Shown here in pieces: positions 8,505 to 19,122 of a stretch of DNA of 64,000 nt. The DNA is from JAHQVI01 sp963727575. GTDB taxonomy: Bacteria; Pseudomonadota; Alphaproteobacteria; Rhizobiales; Rhodomicrobiaceae. The number at the start of each line of letters is the position of its first letter. Position 1 is the first letter of the stretch. The notes under the pieces were generated by a model. It saw nothing but the letters and a program-made list of their open reading frames with translations, had not been told where the DNA came from and did not search any database. The translations under genes were made by a program, and so were the position numbers. Where the stretch lies: contig CAVSIA010000013.1 in assembly GCA_963727575.1 (NCBI GenBank), forward strand, positions 1 to 64,000, read 5' to 3'.

Positions 8505-9220
8505 ACGTCCTCCCCTATCATGCCGAGGGGCACGTCATCGACGTGGCCTTCGAAACATACCGGCCGCGAATCTGCCCATGCAGCCTTTCCCGTGCCGGAG
8601 CCGCGGTTTGCCTAACGCTGCGTTGTCTATGCTACCAGCGCGGCAAGAGCAACCGATCTGTCCGTCATCGAGGAATTTGCGGCATTTGGCGGGCTGATTT
8701 CGTTGAGATCCCCTCCGATTTGGACCACCATTTTAAGCTGCGGCTTCGCGACGGGGCAAGCGCCGCTTTGGACCGGCCGCGGTTTAATCCTTTCATTCGC
8801 CTGCAGAATTGGGCGCCGGCGGCGAGGATCGACGCGTCGGCCTCCGAAGGCTCAGGGGGGCGAGATTTCGAAACTTCATCAATAATTACAGATTATTATT
8901 ACGTCTTAAATAAAGAGCTGGGGACGGCGCCAGGGGTCTCCCGCAACGCCACGTCGGCGCGCGCGGCTCTGCGCCGTCAAGGTCGATGCGGATAGCCGGA
9001 TGCTCCGTTTTGGAACTGCGGTGCGGTGGTCGCGGCTCGACAAGCAGTGTTATCCGCTTGCGCAGCAGGCTGAACGATTCGCCCTTTAGAACGTGATCAG
9101 GAAAAGTGGAAACCGGTTTTCCTGATCACGTGATCAGCAAAGGAACGTCGGAGCGGGCCAAAGGCGAATTTGCTTCTGTCTAAGGCGATCCCGCTGTAGA
9201 GCACGCAAACCGCCGGGACC
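8505..9220. other. Spacer of about 700 bp without a convincing gene
   Basis: This stretch separates folC (ending 9221) from mnhE (starting 8504) and should hold the mnhE promoter. One frame is open from 8543 to 8995 on the plus strand, but its product is basic, cysteine-scattered and unlike a folded protein, so I do not call it. An AT-rich patch lies at about 8876-8920. A strong palindromic repeat is at 9092-9130. Nothing else is recognised. Confidence 0.5.
9092..9130. repeat. Palindromic intergenic repeat (rhizobial RIME-like)
   Basis: A perfect 14-bp inverted repeat, CGTGATCAGGAAAA and its complement, surrounds the 11-base centre GTGGAAACCGG. The same core (GGAAA...TTTCC with flanking TGATCACG) recurs in degenerate form at 14901-14926 and 53884-53925. 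Such units are common between genes in Hyphomicrobiales, where they are called rhizobial intergenic mosaic elements. It lies downstream of folC and could fold in RNA. Confidence 0.75.
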
Positions 9221-10552
<1,332 letters not shown>

Positions 10553-10657
10553 CCTGGTCGCCCTTTCCATCGTGTTCTGGCGTGTGGCTGGCAAAAACCG
10601 TGAGCGGGGCGGCGCGTCCGGCGCGAGCGCCCCCGGAAGGCTTCAGGCGCGTCGGTC

Positions 10658-11717
10658 TCATTCGGCCGCCGCCTTCTCCTGCGGCGTGACGATCACGGCG
10701 TCCTCTTCCATCGCCGGTTCGATTTCCGCCGGCTCCTCGATCTCGGGAATCACGGCGGGCGGATTTTCGACGACGACGCGCGGCGGCTCCGGCACGACGA
10801 CAGGCGGGGGCGGCGCGGCTTCCATACGCTTTGCCGACCGGCGCGGCTGAACCCGGCGCTTCAGCTCGCGGCGCTCCATCAGCACGCTGCACAGCCGGCT
10901 CAGCGTCTCGCGAAGCTGGTGACGATGGACGACGATGTCCACCATGCCGTGCTCCATCAGATATTCGGCGCGCTGGAAGCCCTCGGGCAGCTTCTCGCGG
11001 ATGGTCTGCTCGATGACGCGCGGGCCGGCAAAACCGATCAGCGCGCCCGGCTCGGCGATGTGCACGTCGCCCAGCATGGCATATGACGCGGTTACGCCGC
11101 CGGTCGTCGGATGGGTCAGCACGACGAGATACGGCAGGCGCGCCTCCCGCAGCTTCTGCACCGCGACCGTGGTGCGCGGCATCTGCATCAGCGAGAACAT
11201 GCCCTCCTGCATGCGCGCGCCGCCCGATGCGGCGAACAGGATGAACGGCGTCTCCCGCTCCACCGCCTTCAGCATGGCGGCGATGATGGTCTCGCCCGCA
11301 GCCATGCCGAGCGAGCCGCCCATGAAGGAGAAATCCTGAACCGCGGAAACCACGTCCTGGCCTTCCAGCGTGCCGAAGCCGGCGAGCACCGCGTCTTCCA
11401 TGCTGGTCTTGGTCTTGGCGTCCTTCAGCCGGTCGACGTAGCGCCGCTCATCGCGGAACTTCAGCGGATCGATTGGAACGTCAGGCGTGGCGATACGCTC
11501 GAACTTGCCCTCGTCGAACAACGATGGCGAGGCGCATCTCCGCGCCCATGCGCAGATGGTAGTTCGAGCCCGGAATGACGAGCTGATTGGCTTCGACGTC
11601 CTTGTAGAACACCATCTGGCCGGTCTCGGGGCATTTCACCCAGAGATTTTCGGGCACGTCCCGTTTCTGCCAGAGGCCGCGTATTTTCGGGCGGACGACG
11701 TTGTTGATCCAGTTCAC
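10658..11717 (-). CDS. accD: Acetyl-CoA carboxylase carboxyltransferase subunit beta, frameshifted
   Basis: It begins VNWINNVVRPKIRGLW from a GTG at 11717 and ends at 10658. The frame breaks near 11520-11523; removing one base joins HLRMGAEMRLA to LFDEGKFERIATPDVPID. The body contains TKTSMEDAVLAGFGTLEG, QDFSFMGGSLGMAAGE, FAASGGARMQEGMFSLMQM and HPTTGGVTASYAMLGD, the crotonase-like active-site shell. The N-terminal zinc ribbon of the E. coli protein is largely lost (only one Cys, in VKCPETGQ), as in other Hyphomicrobiales. A proline/glutamate-rich tail of about 60 residues ends it. AccD is essential, so the frameshift is almost surely a sequence error. It starts 17 bp after trpA. Confidence 0.9.
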
Positions 11718-11733
11718 TTTGCTACAACGCCTC

Positions 11734-12612
11734 TTAAGCTGAGACTTCTCGATCGCGCTCGAGCGCGGATGCCGGAACCGGGCGCCGCACCAGACCGGTG
11801 GCAAGCTGCGAGACCAACCCGGTCACGCGCTCCACGGTCGATGGCGTTGCAGCGCCCTTGCCATCCAAACTTTCCGCAACCGCATTAACAATCGCTGAAC
11901 CGACGACGACACCGTCGGCATAAACGCCTATCGCCTGCACTTGCTCGGCGGTCTTGACGCCGAAACCGACGCAGACCGGCAGACCCGTGTGGCTCTTGAT
12001 GCGCGTTACGTTGGCCCGAACCTTCTCCAGGTCCGGCGCCCTGGTTCCGGTTATACCAGCAATTGAAACATAATAGACGAAGCCGCTGGTATTGGCGAGC
12101 ACCGCCGGGAGACGCTTGTCGTCGGTGGTCGGTGTCGCCAAGCGGATAAAATTCAGCCCCCCGCCCATGGCCGGCAGGCACAGCTCGTCATCGGCTTCCG
12201 GCGGCACGTCGACGACGATCAGGCCGTCGACGCCGGCAGCGGCCGCATCGCGGACGAAAATCTCCGGCCCATAGCTGTAGATCGGGTTGTAATAGCCCAT
12301 CAGCACGATCGGGGTGGTGTGGCCAGCGGCACGGAACGCGCGGACGATGTCGAGCGTCTTATGCAGCGTCTGGCCGCTCTTGAGCGCGCGCTGCGACGAC
12401 GCCTGGATGGCCGGGCCGTCGGCCATGGGATCGGAGAACGGCATACCCAGCTCGACGATGTCGGCACCCGCCGCCGGCAGCGCCAGCAGCAGATCCAGCG
12501 AGGTCTGGTAGTCCGGATCGCCGGCTGTGATGAAAGTCACCAGAGCGGGGCGGCTGTCCGCGCTCCGCAGCCGTGCAAACGTCTCGTCGATCCTGGTTCG
12601 CTGCACATCCAT
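11734..12612 (-). CDS. trpA: Tryptophan synthase alpha chain
   Basis: A 292-residue TIM-barrel protein starting MDVQRTRIDETFARL at 12612; the frame is open a little further upstream, but alignment with the family favours this start. Diagnostic segments are ALVTFITAGDPDYQTSLDLL, DIVELGMPFSDPMADGPAIQ with the catalytic Glu and Asp, and GFVYYVSIAGITGTR in the phosphate-binding loop region. It cleaves indole-3-glycerol phosphate and passes indole to TrpB. It lies 28 bp after trpB and 17 bp before accD, a tightly packed operon. Confidence 0.95.
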   Translation of the reverse strand: MDVQRTRIDETFARLRSADSRPALVTFITAGDPDYQTSLDLLLALPAAGADIVELGMPFSDPMADGPAIQASSQRALKSGQTLHKTLDIVRAFRAAGHTTPIVLMGYYNPIYSYGPEIFVRDAAAAGVDGLIVVDVPPEADDELCLPAMGGGLNFIRLATPTTDDKRLPAVLANTSGFVYYVSIAGITGTRAPDLEKVRANVTRIKSHTGLPVCVGFGVKTAEQVQAIGVYADGVVVGSAIVNAVAESLDGKGAATPSTVERVTGLVSQLATGLVRRPVPASALERDREVSA

Positions 12613-12640
12613 CTCCCGGGCGGCCGTTCCGCGCAATCCG

Positions 12641-13870
12641 TTACAGATCCACGCCCAAATAGCCGGCGACGGCGAACACGTCCTTATCGCCACGCCCGCA
12701 CATATTCATCACAAGAAGGTTATCCTTCGGTAAGGTCGGCGCCAGTTTTGCAACGAATGCCAGCGCATGAGCGGGCTCGAGCGCGGGAATGATCCCTTCG
12801 AGCTGCGTGCAAAGCTGGAATGCGTCGAGCGCTTCCTTGTCGGTCACCGACCCGTAGGTCACCCGGCCCGAATCGCGAAGCCATGAGTGTTCCGGACCGA
12901 CGCCTGGATAGTCGAGCCCTGCCGATATCGAATGTCCCTCGAGGATTTGTCCATCCTCATCTTGCAGAAGATAGGTACGATTTCCATGGAGTACACCCGG
13001 CCGGCCACCATTCATCGACGCCGCGTGGCCGTTCGGCACCTGAAGACCGTAACCGCCCGCTTCGACGCCATAAATGGCGATCTGCCGGTCGTCGAGGAAA
13101 TCGTGGAACAGCCCCATGGCGTTCGAGCCGCCGCCGATACAGGCGACCAGCGTGTCCGGCAGACGGCCCTCGCGCTCCAGCATCTGCTCGCGCACCTCCC
13201 GGCCGATGATCGACTGGAAATCGCGCACCATCGCCGGATAAGGGTGGGGACCGGCGACCGTGCCGATGATGTAGAACGTGTCCTCGACATTGGCGACCCA
13301 GTCGCGCAACGCGTCGTTCATGGCGTCCTTGAGCGTGCCGCTGCCGGAGGTCACCGGCTTGACCTCGGCGCCGAGCAGCTTCATCCGGAACACGTTCGGC
13401 TTCTGCCGTTCGACGTCGGTGGCGCCCATATAGACCACGCATGGCAGGCCGAAGCGCGCCGCGACCGTCGCCACCGCCACGCCATGCTGTCCGGCGCCGG
13501 TCTCGGCGATGATCCGCGTCTTGCCCATGCGGCGGGCGAGCTGGATCTGGCCGAGGCAGTTGTTGATCTTGTGCGAGCCGGTGTGGTTCAGCTCGTCGCG
13601 CTTGAAGTAGATTTTCGCGCCGCCGAAATGCTCGGTCAGCCGCTCGGCGAAATAGAGCGGGCTCGGCCGCCCGGCATAGTGGGCGTTGAGCTGGTCGAGC
13701 TCGGCCTGGAAGGACGGATCGGCCTTGGCCGTCTCATAGGCCTCCTCCAGCTCGAGGATCAGCGGCATCAGCGTCTCGGCGACGAAACGGCCGCCGTAAA
13801 TGCCGAAAAAGCCGTTCTCGTTCGGCCCGGTGCGGAAGCTGTTCGGCATGGTTTCCGGTTTGTTATCCAT
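12641..13870 (-). CDS. trpB: Tryptophan synthase beta chain
   Basis: A 409-residue PLP enzyme. The Schiff-base lysine is in NHTGSHKINNCLGQIQLARR, followed by AETGAGQHGVAVATVAARFG. The phosphate-binding glycine loop is VACIGGGSNAMGLFHDF, and SAGLDYPGVGPEHSWL and the C-terminal LLVMNMCGRGDKDVF complete the signature. It joins indole with serine to make tryptophan, in an alpha2-beta2 complex with TrpA. Its start overlaps the 3' end of trpF by eight bases, so translation is probably coupled. Confidence 0.96.
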   Translation of the reverse strand: MDNKPETMPNSFRTGPNENGFFGIYGGRFVAETLMPLILELEEAYETAKADPSFQAELDQLNAHYAGRPSPLYFAERLTEHFGGAKIYFKRDELNHTGSHKINNCLGQIQLARRMGKTRIIAETGAGQHGVAVATVAARFGLPCVVYMGATDVERQKPNVFRMKLLGAEVKPVTSGSGTLKDAMNDALRDWVANVEDTFYIIGTVAGPHPYPAMVRDFQSIIGREVREQMLEREGRLPDTLVACIGGGSNAMGLFHDFLDDRQIAIYGVEAGGYGLQVPNGHAASMNGGRPGVLHGNRTYLLQDEDGQILEGHSISAGLDYPGVGPEHSWLRDSGRVTYGSVTDKEALDAFQLCTQLEGIIPALEPAHALAFVAKLAPTLPKDNLLVMNMCGRGDKDVFAVAGYLGVDL

Positions 13871-14540
13871 TCGCGATCTCTTCCAGACTGGCCGCCTTCG
13901 CCGCCTTGATGAACGCCTCGATCAGCGCCGGGTCCTTGACGCCGGGCGCGGTTTCGACGCCGGAGGATACGTCGACGATGGCCGCGCCTGTCAGGGCGAT
14001 CGCCTCGGCCACATTTTCGGGCGTGAGCCCACCCGATAGCATGAAATCCATCTTGCCGCGAACCGGCTCCAGAAGCCGCCAGTCGAAACACAGCCCGTTG
14101 CCGCCGGGCAGCGCCGCTTTCAGATCGCGCGGCGGCTTGGCGTCGAACAGGATCATGTCGACCGCGCCCTTGTATGCCTCGGCACGGCCGGTATCGCCTT
14201 CGCTTTCGACGCTGATCGCCTTGATCAGCGGCACGTCCATCCGCTTGCCGATCTCGGCCGCCCGCTCCGGCGTCTCGGCGCCGTGGAGCTGGATCATGTC
14301 CGGCCGCACGACCGCGCAGATCGCATCGAGATCCTCGTCACCCAGATCGACGACCAGCGCGACGCTGACGATGCGCCCGCGCACCGGCGCGGCCAGCCGG
14401 CCCGCCTGGTCAGGGGCGATATAACGCGGGCTTGGCGGAAAAAAGACCATGCCGAAATGGCTTGCGCCAGCAGCGATGGCCGCTTCGAGCGTTTCCGGCG
14501 TCTTAAGCCCACAAATTTTGACACTGGTGCTCAAGCGCAC
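13863..14540 (-). CDS. trpF: Phosphoribosylanthranilate isomerase
   Basis: A 225-residue TIM-barrel enzyme. The N-terminus MRLSTSVKICGLKTPETLEA holds the catalytic cysteine (KICG). GASHFGMVFFPPSPRYI, MIQLHGAETPERAAEI and the phosphate-binding C-terminal MLSGGLTPENVAEAI plus DVSSGVETAPGVKD are all present, the last with the catalytic-region aspartate. It isomerises N-(5-phosphoribosyl)anthranilate in tryptophan synthesis. It is the first gene of the trpF-trpB-trpA-accD-folC run, so the promoter should lie at or just right of 14540. Confidence 0.95.
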   Translation of the reverse strand: MRLSTSVKICGLKTPETLEAAIAAGASHFGMVFFPPSPRYIAPDQAGRLAAPVRGRIVSVALVVDLGDEDLDAICAVVRPDMIQLHGAETPERAAEIGKRMDVPLIKAISVESEGDTGRAEAYKGAVDMILFDAKPPRDLKAALPGGNGLCFDWRLLEPVRGKMDFMLSGGLTPENVAEAIALTGAAIVDVSSGVETAPGVKDPALIEAFIKAAKAASLEEIANG

Positions 14541-14947
14541 GCACCCACTTCATACCGGCTGAACGATGAAAGGAAAGGCTATATCAAGTGCGATAGGCCA
14601 ATTGCAAGCGCCGCAAGCCGGTTATCCTTGGCTCAGCACCTCTACCGATGCCGGAATAAAACGCTCCGTTCGCCTGTCGAGCTGCCGCGAAACGGAGAAC
14701 CACGCATGGCCGAGAACTCTGAAGAGCCTCGGGGTGCCCGCACTCCGCCGTTTGACCGGCATCCATGACAGCGGACCGATCCGTGATCAACGCATTGCCG
14801 AACTGCCGGCGGCACGCGATGCCGCAAGGCACCGGATGCGGGAGAAGAGCGTCTCGGGCGGGCGCGGCCTTCCGATTTGCTTAAGCATGATTTCATTTTT
14901 CAGGAAAATCGGCGTCCATTTTCCTGGTCGTGCCCTGGTGGCGCGGA
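14541..14947. other. Spacer of about 400 bp upstream of trpF
   Basis: It separates the divergent-looking trpF start (14540) from the end of the RidA gene (14948). Short open frames exist on both strands, but their products are arginine-rich and overlap one another without a ribosome-binding site. The right end carries a degenerate member of the palindromic repeat family (14901-14926). The promoter of the trp operon probably lies near 14541-14620, which is less GC-rich; no clear trp leader peptide with tandem Trp codons was found. Confidence 0.45.
14901..14926. repeat. Palindromic intergenic repeat, degenerate copy
   Basis: Inverted repeat CAGGAAAAT / ATTTTCCTG (9 bp) with an eight-base centre. 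The CAGGAAAA...TTTTCCTG core matches the perfect copy at 9092-9130, and the flanks TGATTTC and GGTCGTG are decayed versions of its TGATCACG arms. It lies between the RidA gene and trpF. Confidence 0.6.
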
Positions 14948-15343
14948 TCAGACGCCGTCCGCACGCCTGCGCGCCGTGACTTCGATCTCGATCTTCATGT
15001 GTGGATCGGCAAGTCCGGCCACGATCATGGTCGCCGCGGGACGAATTTCGCCGAATACGCGGCGGAGAATTGGCCAGCAGGGCTCGAAATCCGCCCGCTC
15101 GGGCAGAATGTAGCGCACCTGGACCACATCGGCGAGCGACGCGCCGGCCTTCGCCAGCGCGTCTTCGATATTGTGCAGCGCCTGTTCGCACTGAACGGTC
15201 ACGTCATCGCTGATGGTCATGGTGCCATAGTCGAAGCCGGTCGTTCCCGACACCCAGATGCATCCGTCGGCATCGGCGACCGCCCGCGAATAGCCGATCG
15301 CGTCTTCGAACGAGGATCCGGAGGAAATCAGCCGCCGCGTCAT
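14948..15343 (-). CDS. RidA/YjgF-family protein
   Basis: A 131-residue single-domain protein of the RidA (YjgF/YER057c/UK114) superfamily. Visible are GSSFEDAIGYSRAVADADG, the WVSGTTGFDYGT strand, ALHNIEDALAKAGASLADVV and the C-terminal IEIEVTARR; the conserved arginine of the enamine-hydrolysing subgroup may be that in VVQVRYILPERADF. The subgroup, and therefore whether it deaminates 2-aminoacrylate or has another role, cannot be settled by eye. It sits between the trp operon and lapA on the same strand, 15 bp after lapA, so it may be read with it. Confidence 0.8.
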   Translation of the reverse strand: MTRRLISSGSSFEDAIGYSRAVADADGCIWVSGTTGFDYGTMTISDDVTVQCEQALHNIEDALAKAGASLADVVQVRYILPERADFEPCWPILRRVFGEIRPAATMIVAGLADPHMKIEIEVTARRRADGV

Positions 15344-15358
15344 GATCGTCCCGAGCCG

Positions 15359-15730
15359 CTAGTGGATCAGAGGCCGCTCCTGGACATCCGCCTGGTTGGC
15401 GAACGCCCTGATCTGCGGCGCGCGCTCAAGCACCCGCAAATGCCGGGTGAGGCGGTCGTTCTCGCGCTTCAGCTCGGAGACCTCCTGCGCCCGCTTCTTG
15501 GCGGCATTGCGCCAGCGCCCCTGGCCCATCCAGGCCGCGAAAGCGCCGATCGTGAAGCCGATCAGCAGCGAGCCGAACAGAAAGATGAACAACGGCGCCT
15601 CGAAGGACAGAATGCTGTCCGGCCCAGTTATGGGATCGAGAACGAAGCGCACCATATGCCGGTTCGCCACGGCAAATGCGATGGCGACGATGGCAATCAC
15701 GAATAGGATCAAATAGCGCAGCAGTCGCAT
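15359..15730 (-). CDS. lapA: LapA-domain (DUF1049) inner-membrane protein
   Basis: About 123 residues starting MRLLRYLILFVIAIVAIAFA at ATG 15730, preceded by GGAGCTGCAA. Two transmembrane helices (residues about 3-22 and 45-67, the latter in LFGSLLIGFTIGAFAAWMG) are followed by a cytoplasmic coiled coil rich in Lys/Arg/Glu, the typical LapA layout. The N-R-H-M-V-R-F-V-L-D-P strand between the helices is conserved. In gammaproteobacteria LapA works with LapB in lipopolysaccharide control; that role is only inferred here. Its place between ihfB and trp genes is standard for the order. Confidence 0.82.
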   Translation of the reverse strand: MRLLRYLILFVIAIVAIAFAVANRHMVRFVLDPITGPDSILSFEAPLFIFLFGSLLIGFTIGAFAAWMGQGRWRNAAKKRAQEVSELKRENDRLTRHLRVLERAPQIRAFANQADVQERPLIH

Positions 15731-15755
15731 TTGCAGCTCCAATGCAAGAGGGCGG

Positions 15756-16106
15756 TTACTTCTTCTTGTTCTTGCCCTTGGTGCCCTTCGCCTTCGCGCC
15801 AGACTTTACGGCCGTTTCCGTTTCTAAATCTTTATTCATGCGCAAGCGCAGCTCTTTGCCGGTCTTGAAATACGGTACATACTTCTCTTCGACGAACACC
15901 TGATCGCCTGTACGGGGGTTGCGACCGGACCGAGACGGCCGGTGTTTAACCGAAAATGCACCAAACCCCCGCAATTCCACCCGCTGGCCACGGGCGAGCG
16001 ACGCGATAATTTCGTCAAATATTACATTCACGATTAGTTCGACGTCACGCTGGAACAGGTGCGGGTTTTGCGCCGCAATTTTTTCAATAAGCTCTGACTT
16101 GATCAT
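15756..16106 (-). CDS. ihfB: Integration host factor subunit beta
   Basis: A 116-residue HU/IHF-family protein. MIKSELIEKIAAQNPHLFQR, VELRGFGAFSVKHRPSRSGR and the DNA-inserting arm GRNPRTGDQVFVEEKYVPYF are all present with the intercalating proline. It is longer than E. coli IHF-beta because of a lysine-rich tail (KAKGTKGKNKKK). With IhfA it bends DNA at specific sites. It lies between sppA and lapA on the same strand, the conserved order in Hyphomicrobiales. Confidence 0.93.
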   Translation of the reverse strand: MIKSELIEKIAAQNPHLFQRDVELIVNVIFDEIIASLARGQRVELRGFGAFSVKHRPSRSGRNPRTGDQVFVEEKYVPYFKTGKELRLRMNKDLETETAVKSGAKAKGTKGKNKKK

Positions 16107-16144
16107 TATCGGCCATTCCGCCCCGGCATACTACTTGAAGTTTA

Positions 16145-17125
16145 TTATGGTTTTTCAGGGTGCCAAAGGGAAATAAGGCCGTCAAGCTCATTGAACGGGG
16201 CGCTGCCTACAATGAGCCGTATCAGGGGCGCGAAGACGCCGCCGAATACGCCCGTGGCCCCGTGCAGCACGCTTTTCATCAGCACCGAGCCGTAGGACCC
16301 GTCATTCTTCCGCTCGATGACCTCGATGCCTTCGGGCACGCCGCGTTGTTCCTTGAGCCATTTCAACGCGCTCTCTTCGTCGCCTATCTCGTCGATAAGC
16401 CCGACCTTGAGCGCCTGCCGGCCAGTATAGATGCGGCCGGTCTTGATCTGCTCGAGTTCGCTTACGACCGCCGGCCGGCGCTTGGCCACGATGTCGACGA
16501 ACCAGTTCCGCAACTCATTGACCAGTTCCTCGACCAGGGCACGCCCGGCCGGATCCGTTGCGGTGAACGGCGAGGGAACCGCCTTGAGCGGGCCGCTGCG
16601 CACTTCCTGGACGTTGACGCCCCAATTGCGCAGGAGCTCGGAGAACTCGGCATATTGCAGGATGACGCCCACCGAGCCGGTGATGCTGTTGCCACGCGCC
16701 ACGATATGGTCCGCGGCGATGCCGGCAAGATAGGCCGCCGAGGTCGCCGCGGTGCCGAACACCGCAACGACCGGCTTTTTCTCGGCGAGGCGGCGAAGCG
16801 AATTGTACAGCGCCTCGGCGCCCGCCGTGGTCCCGCCGGGGCTGTTGATGAACAGGATGACGCCGCGCACCTGCGCATTGTCGCCGATATCGGAGAGCAG
16901 TTTGCGCTGTTCGCGGTCGTCGGAGATGAAGCCTTCGACCGTCACCCGGGCGACGTGAGGCTTGAGGCCGAACTGCGTCAGGAACGTCTCGTCGCGGCTG
17001 GCCATGAAGGCGATCACCGCAACCACGGCCAGAAGGATAGCGCCGATCCGCCAGAAGCGCAGGCGGCGCTTCAGACGTCGGCGTTCGGCGAGGCTGTCAG
17101 CTTCGAGCGTCATGACCGGACCCAT
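16145..17125 (-). CDS. sppA: Signal peptide peptidase SppA (S49 serine protease)
   Basis: About 326 residues (an in-frame ATG at 17113, MTLEADSLAERRRL, is an equally good start and fits homologues better). An N-terminal membrane anchor (FWRIGAILLAVVAVIAFMAS) precedes the S49 domain. GVILFINSPGGTTAGAEALY gives the oxyanion region; the nucleophile serine is expected in FGTAATSAAYLAGIAADHI and the general-base lysine in VRSGPLKAVPSPF. It degrades cleaved signal peptides in the inner membrane. It follows rpsA, separated by a terminator. Confidence 0.88.
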   Translation of the reverse strand: MGPVMTLEADSLAERRRLKRRLRFWRIGAILLAVVAVIAFMASRDETFLTQFGLKPHVARVTVEGFISDDREQRKLLSDIGDNAQVRGVILFINSPGGTTAGAEALYNSLRRLAEKKPVVAVFGTAATSAAYLAGIAADHIVARGNSITGSVGVILQYAEFSELLRNWGVNVQEVRSGPLKAVPSPFTATDPAGRALVEELVNELRNWFVDIVAKRRPAVVSELEQIKTGRIYTGRQALKVGLIDEIGDEESALKWLKEQRGVPEGIEVIERKNDGSYGSVLMKSVLHGATGVFGGVFAPLIRLIVGSAPFNELDGLISLWHPEKP

Positions 17126-17140
17126 CTGCTCAGGCGAGTG

Positions 17141-17173
17141 AGAAAAGGATAAGGCCCCGGATCGCCCGGGGCC
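17141..17173 (-). terminator. Intrinsic terminator after rpsA
   Basis: Read on the minus strand, GGCCCCGG pairs with CCGGGGCC across a five-base loop (17153-17173), followed by TTATCCTTTTCTC. It lies 12 bp past the rpsA stop and before sppA, so it should end or reduce transcription from rpsA. Confidence 0.8.
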
Positions 17174-17184
17174 TCGACGTCTGC

Positions 17185-18942
17185 CTATTCCTTGTCTTCT
17201 TCTTCTTCCTCGTCCTCGCCGCCGCGTTCCTGGGCTTTGGACAATGCCGCGCCAAGGATGTCGCCGAGCGAAGCGCCGCTATCGGTGGAGCCGTATTGGG
17301 CAACGGCCTGCTTCTCCTCGGCGATTTCAAGCGCCTTGATGGAGACCGAGATCTTGCGGCTGTTCTTGTCGACCGACTGGATCGCCGCGTCGACCATGTC
17401 ACCGGGCGAGAAGCGTTCCGGACGCTGCTCCGACCGGTCGCGGGACAGATCGGCGCGCCGGATGAAGGCCGTCATGTCGGTGCCGGAAATTCTCACTTCC
17501 AGACCGCCATCCTTCACCTCGAGCACTTCGCAGGTGACGATCGCACCCTTGCGCATGGTGTCGGCTGCCTTGAACGGATCGCTGCCGAGCTGCTTGATGC
17601 CCAGGCTGATGCGCTCCTTGTCCGGGTCGGCGTCGAGAACCACGGCGCGAACCTCGTCGCCCTTCTTGTAGTCCTTGAGCGCTTCTTCGCCCGACTTGTT
17701 CCAGTCGAGATCGGAGAGATGCACCATGCCGTCGATGCCGCCGTCCAGACCGACGAACAGACCGAACTCGGTAATGTTCCGGACCTGGCCGCTGATCTCC
17801 GAGCCCTTCGGATATTTCTCGGTGAAGCCTTCCCACGGATTTTCCTGGGTCTGCTTCAGGCCGAGCGAGATGCGGCGCTTGTTGGCGTCGACCTCGAGCA
17901 CCTGGACTTCGACCTCCTGGCTGGTGGAGACGATCTTGCCGGGGTGGACGTTCTTCTTCACCCAGCTCATTTCCGAGACGTGGATCAGGCCCTCGACACC
18001 CGGCTCCAGCTCGACGAACGCGCCGTAATCGGTGATGTTGGTGACCTTGCCCATGAACCTGGCGTCGATCGGGTATTTCGCCTCGATGCCTTCCCACGGG
18101 TCGGACTCGAGCTGCTTCATGCCCAGGCTGATGCGGTGCGTTTCCGGATTGATGCGGATGATCTGCACCTTCACCGTGTCGCCGACATTCAGGATCTCGT
18201 TGGGATGATTGACGCGGCGCCAGGCCATGTCGGTGACATGCAGGAGGCCGTCGATGCCGCCGAGGTCGATGAACGCGCCGTAATCGGTGATGTTCTTGAC
18301 CACGCCCTCGACCGTCTGGCCCTCTTCGAGCTTGGCGACGATTTCGGAGCGCTGCTCGGCGCGGGTCTCTTCGAGAACGGAACGGCGCGAGACGACGATA
18401 TTGCCGCGGCGGCGATCCATCTTCAGGATCTGGAAAGGCTGCGGCACGTTCATCAGGGGCGAAATATCGCGCACGGGCCGGATGTCGACCTGGCTGCCCG
18501 GCAGAAACGCCACGGCGCCGTCGAGGTCGACGGTGAAGCCGCCCTTGACCTTGTTGAAGATCACGCCTTCGACCTTCTCGCCGGCGTTGAACTTCTCTTC
18601 CAGGCGGTTCCAGCTCTCTTCGCGGCGCGCCTTCTCACGGCTGAGCACGGCCTCGCCGACCGCGTTCTCGACGCGTTCGAGATAGACTTCCACCTCGTCG
18701 CCGATGGCGACCGTCGGTTGCCGGCCGCTCAGGCCGAATTCCTTCAATGCGACGCGGCCCTCTGTCTTGAGGCCGACATCGATGACCGCGAGGTCATTTT
18801 CAATCGCGACAATCTTGCCTTTGACAACACTGCCTTCGCCGACATCCGATTCTGCGAATGCTTCCTCCAAGAGGGCAGCAAAGTCCTCGCGGCTCGGATT
18901 ATATTCGCTCGCGGTGCGTTCGTTCGTTTGCGGTAAACTCAT
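17185..18942 (-). CDS. rpsA: 30S ribosomal protein S1
   Basis: A 585-residue protein starting MSLPQTNERTASEYNPSRED at 18942, with a GCAGGGA site upstream. Six S1 (OB-fold) repeats run from about residue 30 to 560; repeats 3-6 show the classic ITDYGAFIDLGGIDGLLHV, ITDYGAFVELEPGVEGLIHV and ITEFGLFVGLDGGIDGMVHL. Strand motifs such as RISLGMKQLESDPWEGI separate them. An acidic tail (EDEEEEEDKE) closes the protein. S1 brings mRNAs to the 30S subunit. It lies between cmk and sppA, the conserved order, with its own terminator. Confidence 0.97.
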   Translation of the reverse strand: MSLPQTNERTASEYNPSREDFAALLEEAFAESDVGEGSVVKGKIVAIENDLAVIDVGLKTEGRVALKEFGLSGRQPTVAIGDEVEVYLERVENAVGEAVLSREKARREESWNRLEEKFNAGEKVEGVIFNKVKGGFTVDLDGAVAFLPGSQVDIRPVRDISPLMNVPQPFQILKMDRRRGNIVVSRRSVLEETRAEQRSEIVAKLEEGQTVEGVVKNITDYGAFIDLGGIDGLLHVTDMAWRRVNHPNEILNVGDTVKVQIIRINPETHRISLGMKQLESDPWEGIEAKYPIDARFMGKVTNITDYGAFVELEPGVEGLIHVSEMSWVKKNVHPGKIVSTSQEVEVQVLEVDANKRRISLGLKQTQENPWEGFTEKYPKGSEISGQVRNITEFGLFVGLDGGIDGMVHLSDLDWNKSGEEALKDYKKGDEVRAVVLDADPDKERISLGIKQLGSDPFKAADTMRKGAIVTCEVLEVKDGGLEVRISGTDMTAFIRRADLSRDRSEQRPERFSPGDMVDAAIQSVDKNSRKISVSIKALEIAEEKQAVAQYGSTDSGASLGDILGAALSKAQERGGEDEEEEEDKE

Positions 18943-19122
18943 CAAATTCCCTGCCGGTTGCTGGTTTGAGGTCGATACAACGGAATAAGCGGCCCCGCCT
19001 CTCCTCACCGGCTTGGGAGAGAGCTTGACCGTATTCCGCAAAATTTTCCGGTTGCCGGAAAGACAAATGATAGCCGCTTGTAACGGATGCAAGATCCAGC
19101 AAGGGCCGCTGGGTGGAACCCA

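Noticed and set aside
8543..8995. Open frame of 150 codons on the plus strand upstream of mnhE
   Set aside because: The product is Arg/Cys-rich with no hydrophobic core pattern, no ribosome-binding site, and overlaps the likely mnhE promoter; typical of chance frames in GC-rich DNA.
14541..14947. Search for a trp attenuator leader upstream of trpF
   Set aside because: No short frame with tandem Trp codons and paired hairpins was found.
17296..18936. 546-codon open frame on the plus strand
   Set aside because: Antisense of rpsA; rich in Asp/His/Arg-Leu patterns that come from reversed S1 codons.
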